DNA from: Ptiloglossa arizonensis
Lineage: Eukaryota; Arthropoda; Insecta; Hymenoptera; Colletidae
Length of the DNA stretch: 64,000 bases
Assembly: GCF_051014685.1 (NCBI RefSeq)
Contig: NC_135048.1
Coordinates: 29,535,043-29,599,042 of the forward strand
Direction: 5' to 3'
Part shown: piece by piece, positions 1 to 12,419 of the stretch
Numbering within the stretch: position 1 is the stretch's first letter
Layout: the number at the start of each line of letters is the position of its first letter
Position numbers and translations under genes: made by a program
The notes under the pieces: generated by a model
The model's input: the letters and a program-made list of their open reading frames with translations, nothing else
Databases searched by the model: none
What the model was told of the DNA's origin: nothing

Positions 1-74
1 AGAGAAAAAGAATTATTCTAGAACAACGTTGGATGCAAAATTAATTCGAACAATGGCGAACTTTATTTCTGCAA

Positions 75-135
75 TTCTCTAAACCTCTCCAAACCTCTCC
101 AAACCTCTCCAAACCTCTCTAAACCTCCTCTAAAC
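75..135. repeat. 10-bp minisatellite (AAACCTCTCC)
   Basis: About five to six copies of a decamer close to AAACCTCTCC sit end to end. The last copies are diverged, with one containing an extra CTC. The array lies in the yki intron downstream of exon 2 on the minus strand. No function is evident. Confidence 0.85.
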
Positions 136-269
136 ATTGTTCTACATTGTGCTGGAATTAAGAAACTAATGTTTCAAAAGATGATTCATTGAAAGTTTCT
201 ATTATTCGTGAGTATAGAAGACGAAGAGCACAAAGTTGAAATTGTACACAAAAGAACGTAAGTAACATC

Positions 270-1510
270 TGGTTGGCGAAATTTCTTCGAACGAGGTCTT
301 CATCGCGAAGAAGAATTTTCGAGTGGAGAAGTTAACATTTGCTTTAAGAAATTTCCTCGAACCAGCAGTTCTTCGTCGCGGAGAAGAATCCTCGAGTGGG
401 AAGGGTAAACGTACGTCGAGCACAGAAACAAAGTTGCTGTCATATTCGCAAAACTGTACGTAACATTTCCATTAAGGAACCTCTTCGAAACGACCAGTTC
501 CTCGCGATGGAGACGAATCTTCCAGCGCAAAGAGTCACCGCGAACACACACCACGAGGTACAAAGACGTACTAAAAAAAATTCTACATAACTTTTGTTTT
601 AAGAAACTTCTTCAAAACGACCACTTCTTCGTCGCGAAGAATAATCTTCGAATACAAACAACGAACGCGCACGCGTGCAGAAGACGAGCAACACGGTTCG
701 AGTCGTATTCAAAAAATGATACTTAAGATTTCCATTAAGAAATTTCTTCAACTACTTCTTCATCGCGGAGAAGAATCTTTAGATATAGACAATGCACGTG
801 TACGAGTACAGAAGACGGGGAACAAAGTTGAAGACACGTTCAAAGAATCGTACTTAAGATTTCAATTAAGAAATTTCTTCGAAACGATCGGTCCTTCGTC
901 ATTGGAGAAGAATCTTACAGTGCAAAGGTTTTGAGTGAACTCGAAGAACGAAAATCAAAGTTGAAGTCATATTCAAAGAATCATGCCTAATATTTTCATG
1001 AACATAGAAACATTAACATTCCATGAACATAAACATTCTTTAACGTTTTAAAGAAATTTCTTTAAAACGACTAGTTCTTCACCACGTTCCTCCGGAGAAG
1101 AATCTTCCAGTGCAAAGGGTCAACACGGACCCAGTGGACGAAGATGAAAGTTATATTGAAAAAATTATACGCAAAATTTCCATTAAGAAATTTCTTCGAA
1201 CAACCACTTCTTCATCGCAAAGAAGAATCTTTAAATATGAAAAATGAACATGTGCAACTGCAGAAGCTGAGAAACAAATTTGAAGAGATGTTCAAGAAAT
1301 TATACTTAACATTTTTTTTAAGAAATTTCTTCAAACAACCACTTCTTCATCGCAGAGAATAATCTTGAAATATAAATAATGAACGTGCACAAGTACAGAA
1401 GAAGAGTAACATAATTGGAGTCGTATACAAAAAATGATACTCAACATTTTCATTAGAAAATTACTTCAAAACAACCACTTCTTCATCGCAATGAAGAATC
1501 TTCAAATAGA
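270..1510. repeat. degenerate ~135-bp tandem array
   Basis: About nine copies of a diverged unit of roughly 135 bp are recognised by a recurring core close to AACCACTTCTTCATCGC followed by GAAGAATCTT. Copies begin near 283, 353, 479, 606, 743, 879, 1058, 1190, 1325 and 1461. Short open frames occur in several copies because the unit lacks stops in one frame, but they share no protein homology with anything I recognise. The array ends about 110 bp before the donor side of yki exon 2, so it sits in the next yki intron. Confidence 0.8.
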
Positions 1511-1627
1511 AACAACGAACGCGCACGAGAGTGTAGGAACGAAATCGAAGCGACCCGTAGCGCGGGAGATTCAAACATCGACGGGGGGTCGTTACGTCGT
1601 GACAAACCTTGAAAACGTGAGACTTAC

Positions 1628-1851
1628 GGATTCTCGGATCGAACCACGATGTGGTGCGTGTCTGATGATTGATGAAGTAGATCTCTCCTTCGGGGGTGCG
1701 CGCTTGCTCCCATCCGTCCGGCAACGGACCCAACGAGTTGGTCGCGCCGCTGGTGGATTTCCCGTTGTCGACCGCAGCGGCGACGGCCGCAACGTTCGCC
1801 GCGGCCGCCGTTTTCCGCGGGTCCTCCCATGTCGTGGTTCGCGTCAGGTGG
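1628..1851 (-). CDS. yki: yorkie exon 2 (end of WW1 plus WW2), partial gene
   Basis: This exon encodes the second half of WW domain 1 (beginning NHLTRTTTWEDPRK), an alanine-rich linker, and a complete WW domain 2 (LPDGWEQARTPEGEIYF, then INHQTRTTSWFDPRI). The acceptor is a pyrimidine-rich tract ending ttttccag just above 1851. The donor is GTAAGT immediately below 1628. The first base completes the AAC codon begun by exon 1, so the frame is continuous from YFL to NHL across the intron. WW domains of YAP/Yorkie bind PPxY motifs of Warts/LATS, Expanded and other partners. The exon ends one base into a codon, so more coding exons must lie beyond position 1. The transactivation region expected downstream is not in this window. 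Homology is recognised from YAP1/Yki family sequence; the splice sites are read directly. Confidence 0.95.
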
Positions 1852-2153
1852 CTGGAAAATAAAATTATAAACGCGTGTTCAGAATCACGCATGTCCACCA
1901 GCGGTCTGCTATTTTGTGCGTAGAGCGCGCGCGGCCCCGTGCAGAAACTGAATACGCCACGGGCGCGTACAGTTATCCACATATAGTAGGCGCACTCTAA
2001 AAATAGTTCCATTCAAAAGACGACGCGAAGGAGTAACAGCGGGCGCCTAGCGGCGTGTTGCTGCTCCTCCGGGCGCGTTTAGTTTTCGTCCGACCAGTAC
2101 CGCGAATTAAAACGCGTCCCCGGTGCTTATCGCTACCACGTGACCGTCTCTAC

Positions 2154-2483
2154 TGCGCGTGCGCGCGCGCACGCGCGTACCGGGAGCAGTGGTGGTGGGG
2201 GGAACGCGGGACCGAGACCCACCGCACAGCCCACTCCTAACGACCGATACGCGTGGTCTCGCGCGTCGACCAAGAATCCAACAACGATGAGAAGAAACTT
2301 CCCGCGAATAATTCCATCCACGCCTACTCGTTGTTCAACGCGCGCACGATATTTCTTCCCTTTATTTATTTGTTCGTAGGATTCGTTTCGAAACCCGTCC
2401 CGCGGGACAGCGGGGAGACGAATCGGAGACGAGCGTGACCGCGAGATACACGGGCGCGCGCGCGCGCGCGCGCGCGCACGCGT
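2154..2483. repeat. two CG/GC dinucleotide tracts
   Basis: Alternating purine-pyrimidine (GC)n tracts lie at about 2154-2179 and 2452-2483, inside GC-rich unique sequence. Such tracts can adopt Z-DNA and would be mutable. They explain several arginine/alanine-rich spurious open frames on both strands. Confidence 0.85.
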
Positions 2484-2499
2484 TCGAGGACGTCGCATT

Positions 2500-3650
2500 G
2501 TATTTTAGAGCTGTCCGCGGGCAAACGAATTACGGATTACGCCCTATATCGTGTTTCCGCGAGCAACGCCGCGGAGAACTGAACCGGTGACTTCGAGGAG
2601 TATCGATAATCGGGAATCGACGAGACCGTGGCACGAAGAAACGAACTACGGGCGGAATTGTACGCGCGTTGCCCGTTCGATCTTCCGCGCTGAGATTTTA
2701 ACGCTGAATAGTACGGACCTAGTGTGGTTCTATTTCCAGCCGATTTTCTACGTGTCTTTGAAAGTTGACGGAGAATTCATTTGGGGATATAATTGGTTTT
2801 CCATTTCAATTACTGTCACCGAATTTTCAGGGCGGAGCAACGTTAATAATCGAGTAAGTTTAAAAAGAAATTTGAAGTGGGTAAATGACTCTGTTTCGTT
2901 GTTTAGTGTTGAAGGACTATTGCGGAGGAATGGGGAACGATTAGAACGAAAGAGAAACAGTTTTTGTAACGATAGTCGAGGTAGGTTGAACTCCTAAACC
3001 CTTTGATTTTAATTTTGTTCTTTTTTTTTGTTTCTTACAATCTCTTGTGTTTGATTGTTTGGGTAAAATTTAGTTGAGTTTATCGTTTACCGAATGCTGT
3101 GGCAATGCTACTTTTAGAGATTGCTCTTATTCGTATTCTGATACAATTAAAAAATTTTCAGGTATTAAACGGTATAGTGTACCATATATACACTATATAC
3201 GCTATATTTTTCAGAGAACTACATTTTATGACGTAAAAAAAAATTCTAAAGTTATAATTTCTAACTGAAATTCGCTTCAAGAATAATACCGTTCGAAAAG
3301 TACATTAATAAAATTTTGATATCTTGGTTAGTGCGAGTCATGGTCTCTTTGCGTTTCAATAACGATCAGCTAAAACCTGATCTATTCTTCATGAATCAAT
3401 ATAGTGTCTCTTAAATGTTCTACAAGAATAATACAATTCTAAAAGTAAGTTAAAATAAAATTGAATACCAGTACAATTACATTCGTACTAATTATATTTT
3501 ATAAAATGTAAAAGTAACTAAATGCTCTCTATAAGTACAGATCCCAGAGCAAGTGCCCCATTTGCCCTAAGCTAAGGGCAATACCGAGTACGAGCATCAT
3601 TTTTATCCCATATAAAAAATCTTTTCCAAATGGAAAATTAAATTACACTA
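2500..3650. other. unique intronic stretch, nothing recognised
   Basis: This is yki intron sequence that grades from GC-rich to AT-rich. An open frame of 148 codons on the plus strand (2551-2997) shows no recognisable motif, no good splice context and no codon pattern different from its surroundings. I see no RNA gene or repeat. Confidence 0.5.
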
Positions 3651-3990
3651 TTCGAAGACCAACGAGCCCAGTAATTAATTTACTCCTCTTACAACCTTAC
3701 TTTAAAATTCTAATTTTCCATAGGGAAAACCTCGGTTGCATCGATTACGTACATTTAACAATCACGAGCTTTCCCAAGTCGAAAATGAAATTCGATTCGA
3801 GGACCAACGAGCCGAATAATTAATTTACTCCTCTTTACAACCTTACTTAAAAATTCTAATTTTCCATAGAGAAAACCTCGGTTGCTTCGATTGCGTATAT
3901 TTAACAATCACGAGCTTTTCCAAGTCGAAAATGAAGACCAACGAGCCGAATAATTAATTTACTCCTGTTTGTTACCTTGCTCGAAAATGT
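3650..3990. repeat. ~142-bp tandem repeat, 2.5 copies
   Basis: The unit begins with GACCAACGAGCC, continues through TAATTAATTTACTCCT and ACCTCGGTTGC, and ends near the AATCACGAGC block. Copies start near 3658, 3800 and 3932, and the last is truncated. Copies are highly similar, which suggests a fairly recent expansion. Confidence 0.85.
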
Positions 3991-4579
3991 TAATTTTCGA
4001 ATCACGACACGAGCGTAGTGGTACCGAATTCGGTAACCTTCCCCTATTCTGTCGGGCGTCGGTAGCAATTGGAACCGTACAATAAAACAGAAACATAATA
4101 CATAGTTCCAGCGTGTCTGGCTTTGGTAGATCTGGCTTCGATCTGACCGATTCGCCGGCTGCGAGAGATCGCGCTTAATTAAATCCCAAACACACGCGTC
4201 GTTCCGGGGCCAGCGGGCCGGAGATGAAGTCGTTTCGAGTCCGAAACGGCTTTAGTTGCACGAAAACACTACGTTTCTCGCTCTCGACAAAAATAGCGGC
4301 TAATGGCTGTGATTGCTGATCCCCGTCGTCATCGTGGTCGTCGTCGTCGTCGTGGTCTCCCGGTCGTCTTCCCTCCGCCCTAACGTATTTACCTTACTCG
4401 CGTGTCATTTTTCAGCCGGGAGGAAGTGGAAAACACTACACCGGCCGAGCGTGTACACGCGGCTACGCGCTCTCTTATTTACCTACGTGAAACGAATACC
4501 TTTGCGAACCGGCTACCTTACCTGACTCCAAAGAAATTTTAGACACCCGGCGACGAACATGCGGCTCAACGCGACACCG

Positions 4580-4650
4580 TATGTATGTATGTGTGTATGT
4601 ATGCATGTATAAGTATGTAAGTGTGTAAGTGTGTGTGTGTGTGTGTGTGT
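4580..4650. repeat. TATG/TG microsatellite
   Basis: A compound (TATG)n then (TG)n tract of about 70 bp lies between a GC-rich island and an AT-rich tandem array in the yki intron. Confidence 0.95.
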
Positions 4651-4699
4651 TCGTACCCTCTTACGAGGGCACTCGGGTAATTTCAGATCGATGAATCGA

Positions 4700-5415
4700 T
4701 GTTGTTTAAGATTCGAGTGAAATTTGAAAGAATTGTTCTGGGTGGAGGATTACAAATTGGAAACATTGGTGATGTTACTTAGGGTTTTGAATAGAAGTTT
4801 TTGTCTGCTTAGAGATTCGAGTGAAATGTGAAAGAATTGTTCTGGGTGGAGGGTTACAAATTGAAAACATTGGTGATGTTACTTAGGGTTTTGAATAGAA
4901 GTTTTTATCTGCTTAGAGATTCGAGTGAAATTTGAAAGAATTATCCTAGATAGATTGTAACAAACTGTAAACATTGACAGTATTACTTAGAGATTTGTGT
5001 AAAATTTGAAACAATTATCCTGTGTGGATTGTAAGAAATTGAAAAAAATTGAGAACATTGGTAACGTTACTTAGGGTTTTGAATAGTTTCCATCTGTTTG
5101 GAGATTCGAGTGAAAATTGAAAGAATTATCCTGGATAGTTTGTAAAAACTGTAAACATTGACAGTATTACTTAGAGATTTGTGTAAAATTTGCTTAGAGC
5201 TTTGTGTAATTTTGAAAGAATTATCCTGTGTAGATTGTAAGAAATTGAAAAAATTGAAAACATTGGTAACATTGGTAACGTTACTTAGGGTTTTGAACAG
5301 TTTCCATCTGTTTGGAGATTCGAGTGAAAATTGAAAGAATTATCCTGGGTAGATTGTAACGAAATTGGAAACATTGGCAGTGTTACATAGAGTTTCGAAC
5401 AAAAGTCTCTATTTA
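4700..5415. repeat. ~105-bp irregular tandem array
   Basis: There are five to seven copies of a unit containing GATTCGAGTGAAA, then GAAAGAATTATCCTGG, then AACATTGGTGATGTTACTTAGG. Copies vary in length through internal deletions, so the period is irregular (about 100-115 bp, with half units near 4990 and 5170). There is no coding potential. Confidence 0.8.
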
Positions 5416-6314
5416 TCATACAGATAGAGCGCACGATGTATAGAAAGTTAGCAGATCGACTTGAAATTTGAATATATTGCACGTAAACGATTTATTTAAA
5501 AAGCAAGACTCCATGAGCCCAAAATTTTGAATAATAACCGATTTAAGAGCCGAAAAAAAACCTCGAAAAACTGAATATTTTTTTATCAAAATAATGGTTT
5601 CTTCGTTACTGAAATTTTTACTCCACTCGAGAGATAAACTAATCTGGATTAATAATCTTCGTTCGATTAGTGGTCCTATCATAGAAGGTAGATTTGTGTC
5701 TCTTCTCGCGTTTTGAATTGACAAAATTAATAAAAATAATAGTGATTCTCGTCGAATTACATTACGTACCCAATTTTCATCGTAACTCAATTATTTCTTC
5801 GAAAACGAAGAGAAAAAAAATTGCAAAGAATCCTCGATTTTCGGCCGAAATACTAAACTGCCCCCTTAAACTGCCGTAATTTCCCATCTAGACGGTATCA
5901 TCCAGATGCACCGTAGCGATATACGATGCTAATTTTTTTTTCTCCTCTTCTCTTTTTTTTTTTCGTCCGCTCACAGGGTGATCCCAGAAACCGTGTCGGG
6001 TTAAGGTTCTCTTCCGAGCGAAGACAGGAAAAAATTGACGCGGGACAAGTCGCCGCGATTCAACGAGATTTATCTTCCGTCCACTCCGCGCTTTAAACGC
6101 TTTTACGCGCGAGTCTTCTAATTGCCACGGTTAAGCAGCGTGCAACCTGAAACCGAACCACGGATTCTCGAAAACATCGTTAATCGCTGGAGGGTTCTCA
6201 GGAAGAATCTCAAGTTGGACGGTGTAGAGGAGCTCGTGCACTCGTTGCGTATCCTGTCCAAAATTGTTGCTAGTTTGTACTCCGTCCGGGATGACTCAAT
6301 GCGTTTCGCCTAAG

Positions 6315-7380
6315 GGGGATTCCCATTAGAAACGTTAAAAAAAAAAATAGATTTTCTATTATTGGATTTATTGAAAACATGTGCATCCTTGAAGATATGA
6401 CTTGTGAATTTCATACTGGTTAGTAAAAAATTATCAAAGCTGTGATACTTCCAGGGGAACACCTTATTTTGGAAGAGCTCTTAAGAGGGAGATTTCTATT
6501 AGAAGTATTTTAAAAAATTAATTTTCTATTATTGGATTTACTGGAAACATGTGTATCCTTGAAGATATGACTTGTGAATTTCATACTGGTTAGTAAAAAA
6601 TTATCAAAGCTGGGATACTTCCAAGAGGACACCCTATTTTGAAAGATTTCTTAAGAGGGAGATTTCTATTAGAAGTATTTTAAAAAATTAATTTTCTATT
6701 ATTGGATTTATTGAAAACATGTGCATCCTTGAAGATATGACTTGTGAATTTCATACTGGTTAGTAAAAAATTATCAAAGCTGGGATACTTCCAAGAGGAC
6801 ACCCTATTTTGAAAGATTTCTTAAGAGGGAGATTTCTATTAGAAGTATTTTAAAAAATTAATTTTCTATTATTGGATTTATTGAAAACATGTGTATCCTT
6901 GAAAATATGACTTGTGAATTTTATACTGATACGTAAAAAATTATTAAAGGAATAGGGCGTTCCAAGGAAACACCTTATTATAAAAGAATTCTTAAGAAAG
7001 GGATTTCTATTAGAAATATTTTAAAAAATTAATTTTCTATTATTAGATTTACTGAAGGTATATATATCCATAAAAATATGTCCTTGTGAATTTTATACTG
7101 ATACGTAAAAAATTATCAAAGGGATAGAATGTTCCAAGAGAACACCTTATTTTGAAAGAGCTCTAAGAGAGGGATTTCTATTATAAATATTTAAAAAAAT
7201 TAATTTTCTATTATTATATTTGCCGGAGGTATATGTATCCTTGAAAATATGTCCTTGTGAATGTTATACTGATCATGAAAAATAACCAAAGTTTCCATAC
7301 TTCCAAGGGACCACACTATTTTGAAAGAGCTCTTAAAAGGAAGATTCCTATTAGGAGAATTTAAAAAATTGATTTATTTT
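6315..7380. repeat. 178-bp tandem array, six copies
   Basis: Six copies of an AT-rich unit of about 178 bp carry the markers GATATGACTTGTGAATTT, TTAATTTTCTATTATT and GGAGATTTCTATTAGAA. The first three or four copies are nearly identical, and the last three (from about 6900) are progressively diverged. The array is followed by about 170 bp of partly related sequence. Confidence 0.88.
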
Positions 7381-7544
7381 CATACTGGATTCTCTGACAA
7401 TATTCTTAAAACATATCCACTAAAATTTATACCTACATACGATAAATTACCGAAGTTACCATACTTCGAAGGAAATCTCCTCTTAATGGGAGCAATCCGA
7501 TATTTTAGGTCGAAAATCGAGGGTCTCATAATTTTTTTCTGTAA

Positions 7545-7735
7545 TGGAACCGGATCAGGATGAAACTTAGTAAACGTATACCTTGTACAATGATTTGCCC
7601 TTAATTCGAAACATGACAAGAAAATATATCAATCTAAATTATATTAATGATTTCAGACACCATTAACCCATTACATAAAATTCAAAGCAATTATTAATCC
7701 AGATTAGTGTACTCCTCATTTGAAACACCGTAAAT
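7545..7735. repeat. dispersed repeat, copy A
   Basis: This roughly 190-bp segment is alignable to 29965-30200. Shared blocks are GGATCAGGATGAAA, AGTAAACGTATACCTTGT, TTCGAAACATGACAAGAAA, ATGATTTCAG and ATTATTAATC, with an insertion in the other copy. Two diverged copies about 22 kb apart suggest an old interspersed element. I do not recognise its class. Confidence 0.6.
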
Positions 7736-8656
7736 TCCAAATTTAAAAAATGAAGACAACCCTACTTTGATCAAAAACATTCAATTCTTCGACCTCCTTT
7801 TCTCAAATCGGTTAAAAAATAACTATCCCTAATTTCGAATCGTTGACTGTTCCACTCTTCGGATAAATCTCTCTTCGACATTGCATTCAAATTTCAAGTA
7901 TTATATTCAAACATATCGAGCAAAAAGAATCCTTCGAAATTTCCAACGTGCACCATTACAACCACGAAGAGAATTCGTTTCGGAGTTCCATAACCTTGGC
8001 GATTGTTCACGATTCGCTATGATCTTAACGCGGTAGCGGTTTCGAGGCTCGAACCTCGATGAAAATACAACGAGTGGAATCGATTTTTTATCTGAAATTA
8101 TCCAGACCCCCGCCCTCTCCCGTGTAACCGTAGAGGACGCGAACGAAGTTCTCTAAATCCACGATATCGCGGCGCGCACGAGTTCGCGGTATTCGCGATC
8201 GAGAAACAAATCTTCTTACTCGGTTAATAATACCCCGGAACGTTTGACGTAGTTTTAACATTAAGAGCATTATCCGATCGGAATATATATCCGATCGAGC
8301 GTGTTAAGCCCCCCAACGTTTTCCGAGATCCACCAGCAGTAGAGAGAGGTGCGCTACGCCGAGGAACGGGACGAAGTGCTTTCGTCGATCGTCAGATAAC
8401 GGGTGTGTGTTTATGCTCGCTTATCGATCACCGGAAGTTTCGAGCTTCGTCTCAACAGGTTTCGTTAAGGATACGAAGCTCTCACGCAGACCCTCTTTGG
8501 ACGAAATCGTTTGAAAATCTCGAACAATGCTACGAGTCTTTCGTCTTTCGTTGTTCTTTTGTCGAATGATCAGCTTCTAATAGCTTGCTTGATAAGTTTT
8601 GTCGTTCGATAAGAGATGGAGGTATTAGGTTGGAAGTTTTATTTTTTGGAAGAGAG

Positions 8657-8856
8657 TACTACTGTTTGATGAACGTGTGTGAAGTTTCATGTAGATCTGT
8701 CGACTTGTATATTTACAGTTGTTTAAGGTTGAAGTCTCGTAGTATTTTTTTAATAGTAGTACTGTTTGATGAACGTGTGTGAAGTTTCATGTAGATCTGT
8801 CGACTCGTATATTTACTGTTGTTTAAGGTTGAAGTATCGTAGTATTTTTTCAGAAT
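8657..8856. repeat. 100-bp direct duplication
   Basis: A block beginning TACTGTTTGATGAACGTG and ending near the CGTAGTATTTTTT tract occurs twice in tandem with a 100-bp period and only a few differences. The stretches on either side (7740-8650 and 8860-9240) contain nothing I can identify. Confidence 0.9.
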
Positions 8857-9239
8857 GGAAAAAACGACAAAATTTATTGAGTGACTTAGTACATCGATCG
8901 TTGATCATTTGAAAGGAACTTGTGTTCGTTTTTCGTGACAAAGGAATTAATTAGACTTTAACGCTTTAAAATGCAAAGAATTTTTTGTAATATGTTTCTT
9001 ATCAGCGTGATAAGTAGTGTTCATTGTTAAAAAAAATGGTTTATTAACCACCGAGTAGAGGCGCAGGGGTTTGAGATTTGCATAGTTTTCTCAATTATGA
9101 ATAAATACAATTTGTTTCTTATCTTCGTCGTGCATGTTTCATTTTATTTAATCTAATCGAAAACTCAGTTAATCTGTACGAGACATCGGAACATGTAACG
9201 TAGTCCAATGGGGGTGTGACAGATTGATTAATAATTATG

Positions 9240-10740
9240 TAATAGTTATGTAATTATTGTTTGACAGTGTAGACTCTATTTAAATATTTCCTGGACTAAA
9301 CCATCGATGAAAAGGAAAAATGAAATTCTGAATTATTTACCTTTTTAATTTACCTCGATCATGACCGTCGGTTAATTAAACATTAATACAAAATATAAAA
9401 TTATTATTCAACGATATAGACCCTATTACATGTTTTAAATTATCGATGAAAGAGTGACACGAAATTCTGAAAAATTTCCCTCCTTAATTCACCTCAATTA
9501 TGGCTGCTGGTTAATTAAAACTTGAATACAATACCCCATAAAACTAATACTCTACAATATAGATCCCATTATGATAAACATTTCTCCACACTAAATAATT
9601 GCTGAAAGGTCAGCACGAAATTCCGAAAAATTTCCCTCCTTAATTTACCTCAATTATGGCTGCTGGTTAATTAAAAATTGTGCAATATTCTATAAAACTA
9701 ATATTCGCACTATATATACTCCATTATGATAAACACTTCCTGAAACTAAATAATCGATGAAAGATCGGCAGGAAATTTTGAAAAATTTTCCTCCTTAATT
9801 TCCCTTGGTCATAATCATCAACTATTTAAAACTTAAATATAATATCCTATAAAACTATTATTCCACAATACAGACCCTATTATGACAAACAATTCTCAAA
9901 AATAAATAATTGATGAAAGGTCAGCACGAAATTTCGAAAAATTTTCCACCTTCATTTCCCTAGGTCATAACCATCGATTAATTAAAAATTATACAATACG
10001 CTATAAAACTAATATTTCATAATATAGACCCCATTATGATAAACAATTCCCAAAACTAAATAATCGATGAAAGGTCGGGAGGAAATTGCGAAAAATTTTC
10101 CACCTTCATTTCCCTGGGTCATAACCGTCGGTTAATTAAAATTTAAATACAATATTCTATAAAACTAATATTCCACAATACAAACCCTATTATGACAAAC
10201 AATTCTCAAAAATAAATAATTGATGAAAGGTCAGCACGAAATTCCGAAAAATTTTCCACCTTCATTTTCCTGGGTCATAACTGTCGGTTAATTAAAATTT
10301 AAATACAATATCCTATAAAAATAATATTCCACAATACAAACCCTATTATGACAAACAATTCCCAAAACTAAATAATCGATGAAAGGTCGGCAGGAAATTT
10401 CGAAAAATTTTCCACCTTAATTTCTTTCAGTCATAATCAACAACTAATTAAAACTTAAATATAATATCCTATAAAACTAATATTCCACAATACAGGTCCT
10501 ATTATGACAAACAATTCTCAAAAATAAATAATTGGTGAAAGGTCGACAGGAAATTTCGAAAAATTTTCCACCTTAATTTCCCTCGGTTGTAATCAACAAC
10601 TAATTAAAACTTAAATACAATATCTTATAAAACTAATATTCCACAATATAGACCCCATTATGACGAACATTTCCCAAAACAAAATAATCGACGAAAGGTC
10701 GGCAGAAAATTCGTAAAAATTTCCCTCCTCAATTTCCCTG
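9240..10740. repeat. ~156-bp tandem array, nine to ten copies
   Basis: An AT-rich unit of about 155-157 bp repeats through 1.5 kb. Its markers are GATGAAAGGTC, GAAAAATTTTCCACCTT, GGTTAATTAAAA, and CCTATTATGACAAACAATT. The AAGGTC marker lies near 9602, 9758, 9913, 10068, 10223, 10381, 10536 and 10692. The outer copies are more diverged than the inner ones. The array stops abruptly at a CpG-rich island at 10740. Confidence 0.9.
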
Positions 10741-11030
10741 GCGGTTGAACACCCTGGAGGGGGAAGGGCCCGTGGTGCGCCCCGCGGGTCCCCCCCACCG
10801 ATCGAAAGAAATTGAAAATCTATTCTCCGTGGACGCGTGATCGGTGGCACGGCGGAATACAGAACGTCGGTGTGTTCCAAAAGCTACATGTCGCGGGTCT
10901 CTCCGGGAGCGGTTGGATGCGTTCCAAGAGAGTCGAGCCGAGCCGAGGTGGAGAGGACTACTAGGCGGCGGAGGCAGAGAGGCGAAGGGTAGAAGGGAGT
11001 GAAACGAGGAAAAGAGGGAGAGGTAAGCAA

Positions 11031-11107
11031 GCCAGGCAGGCGGCAGGCAGGCAGGCAAGCAGGCGAGCAGGCGAACAGAACAGGCGACCAGGCAGCCAGG
11101 CAGGCAG
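11031..11107. repeat. CAGG-rich minisatellite
   Basis: Repeated GGCAGGCA and related tetranucleotides extend over about 75 bp in a CpG-rich island. They generate glutamine/alanine-rich or cysteine-rich spurious frames on the two strands. Confidence 0.85.
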
Positions 11108-11260
11108 CTCGAGAGCATTGGAGAATTACAAGAGGGTTTCTGTGTGGCGCACGGCATACGGACTACGATGTATTTTTACTCCGGACATCACGGCGCCGGA
11201 CAACTCGTAAATAGACACTCTCGCACCGACGCTCTCTTTCGCCTGCCTGCTCTTCTCTCC

Positions 11261-11393
11261 CGTCGTCGTGGTCGTCTTCGTCGTCGTGATCGTCGTCGTC
11301 GTCGTCGTCGTGATCGTCGTCGTCGTCGTCGTCGTGATCCTCGTCGTCGTCGTAGTCGTCGTCGTGATCGTCGTCCTCGTCGTCGTCGTCCGC
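11261..11393. repeat. GTC trinucleotide repeat
   Basis: About 130 bp of (GTC)n are interrupted by periodic GATC and GGTC variants. The repeat yields poly-Val/poly-Arg frames on the plus strand and poly-Asp frames on the minus strand, none with a plausible gene context. It is a mutable microsatellite in the yki intron. Confidence 0.95.
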
Positions 11394-11584
11394 GTTGGCC
11401 TCCCTCTGGCACCCTCCCTCGAGAACCTCTTCGAGAGAGGATCGAGACGACAAGCCGGCTCGTCGCCCCACGGCTTTATCGCCGAAACGCGCGAGTACCG
11501 TTAACACGATCTTTTAATGGCCTACGATCAACGCCGCTAAACGCTACGAGCTACGTCTCCCGATGGACGATCCATAGATCCCGT

Positions 11585-12120
11585 GTTTCCATCTGCGTTG
11601 CGAAGATATCGAATAGATATTCAATTTTTCATATTTTACCGCCAATTTTTCCTTGTGGTAGGAACGATCGGGTATGCGTGTTTTTAGGACTCTACACTCG
11701 CCCCGGTTTCAAGGTAAGACTCGGAAGAGTTGAAAAACACATTAATGTTGGAATAAGGTATACTATGTCTCCCAATGGACGATCCCTGTCATGAATATTT
11801 CGAATAGATATTCAATTTTTCATATTATATCGCCAATTTTTCCTCGTAGTAGGAACAATGGGGTATGTGTGTTTTTAGGACTCTACAGTCACCCCGGTTT
11901 CAAGAAAAGACTGGGAGTAGTTGAAAGAGACATTTATATTGAAGTAAGGTATACTATGTCTCCCAATGGACGATCCCTGTCGTGAAGATTTCGAGAAGAT
12001 ATTCAATTTTTCATATTTTACCGCCATTTTTTCCTCGTGATAGAAACGATGGGGTATGTGTGTTTGTAGGACTCTACAGTCACCCCGGTTTGAAGATAGT
12101 TGAAAGAGACGTGGAACTTG
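11585..12120. repeat. 191-bp tandem repeat, three copies
   Basis: The unit contains GATATTCAATTTTTCATATT, then GGACTCTACAGTCACCCCGG, then TACTATGTCTCCCAATGG. Copies begin near 11600, 11791 and 11982. A fourth, strongly diverged copy may be present at 12205-12410. The period is not a multiple of three, so the similar short peptides seen in successive frames come from the repeat and not from a gene. Confidence 0.9.
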
Positions 12121-12419
12121 TATATTCGGAGACAAATATTCTATTCATATTGAAACAATTGTCCAAATTTAATTCCAAAGAGACTAGTACCTTACTATTT
12201 TAATATACCAAACACTACGAGTTGCGTCGCCCCCATAGAAGTGTCTCCATCTTGAATTCAATAGGCATCGAACGATGATCGAAAAAATTTTCTACGTTTC
12301 ACCCTCGATTCTTCCGCTAGAATCGAAGTAGTCGTCAAGAACAGAGAATGTGCGTTTGTAAGACTCTGTACCTACCCCGCAAACAAGACAAATTTCGGTG
12401 AAATTCACACGTAAATCGC

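Noticed and set aside
1144..1362. Repeated peptides in short frames of the 135-bp array (FLRNFF...PLLHR type)
   Set aside because: The same peptide recurs because the DNA repeats; there is no start/stop or splice arrangement and no family resemblance.
11144..11794. 216-codon Arg-rich frame and its Asp- and Val-rich counterparts
   Set aside because: Generated by the GTC trinucleotide repeat; no homology outside it.
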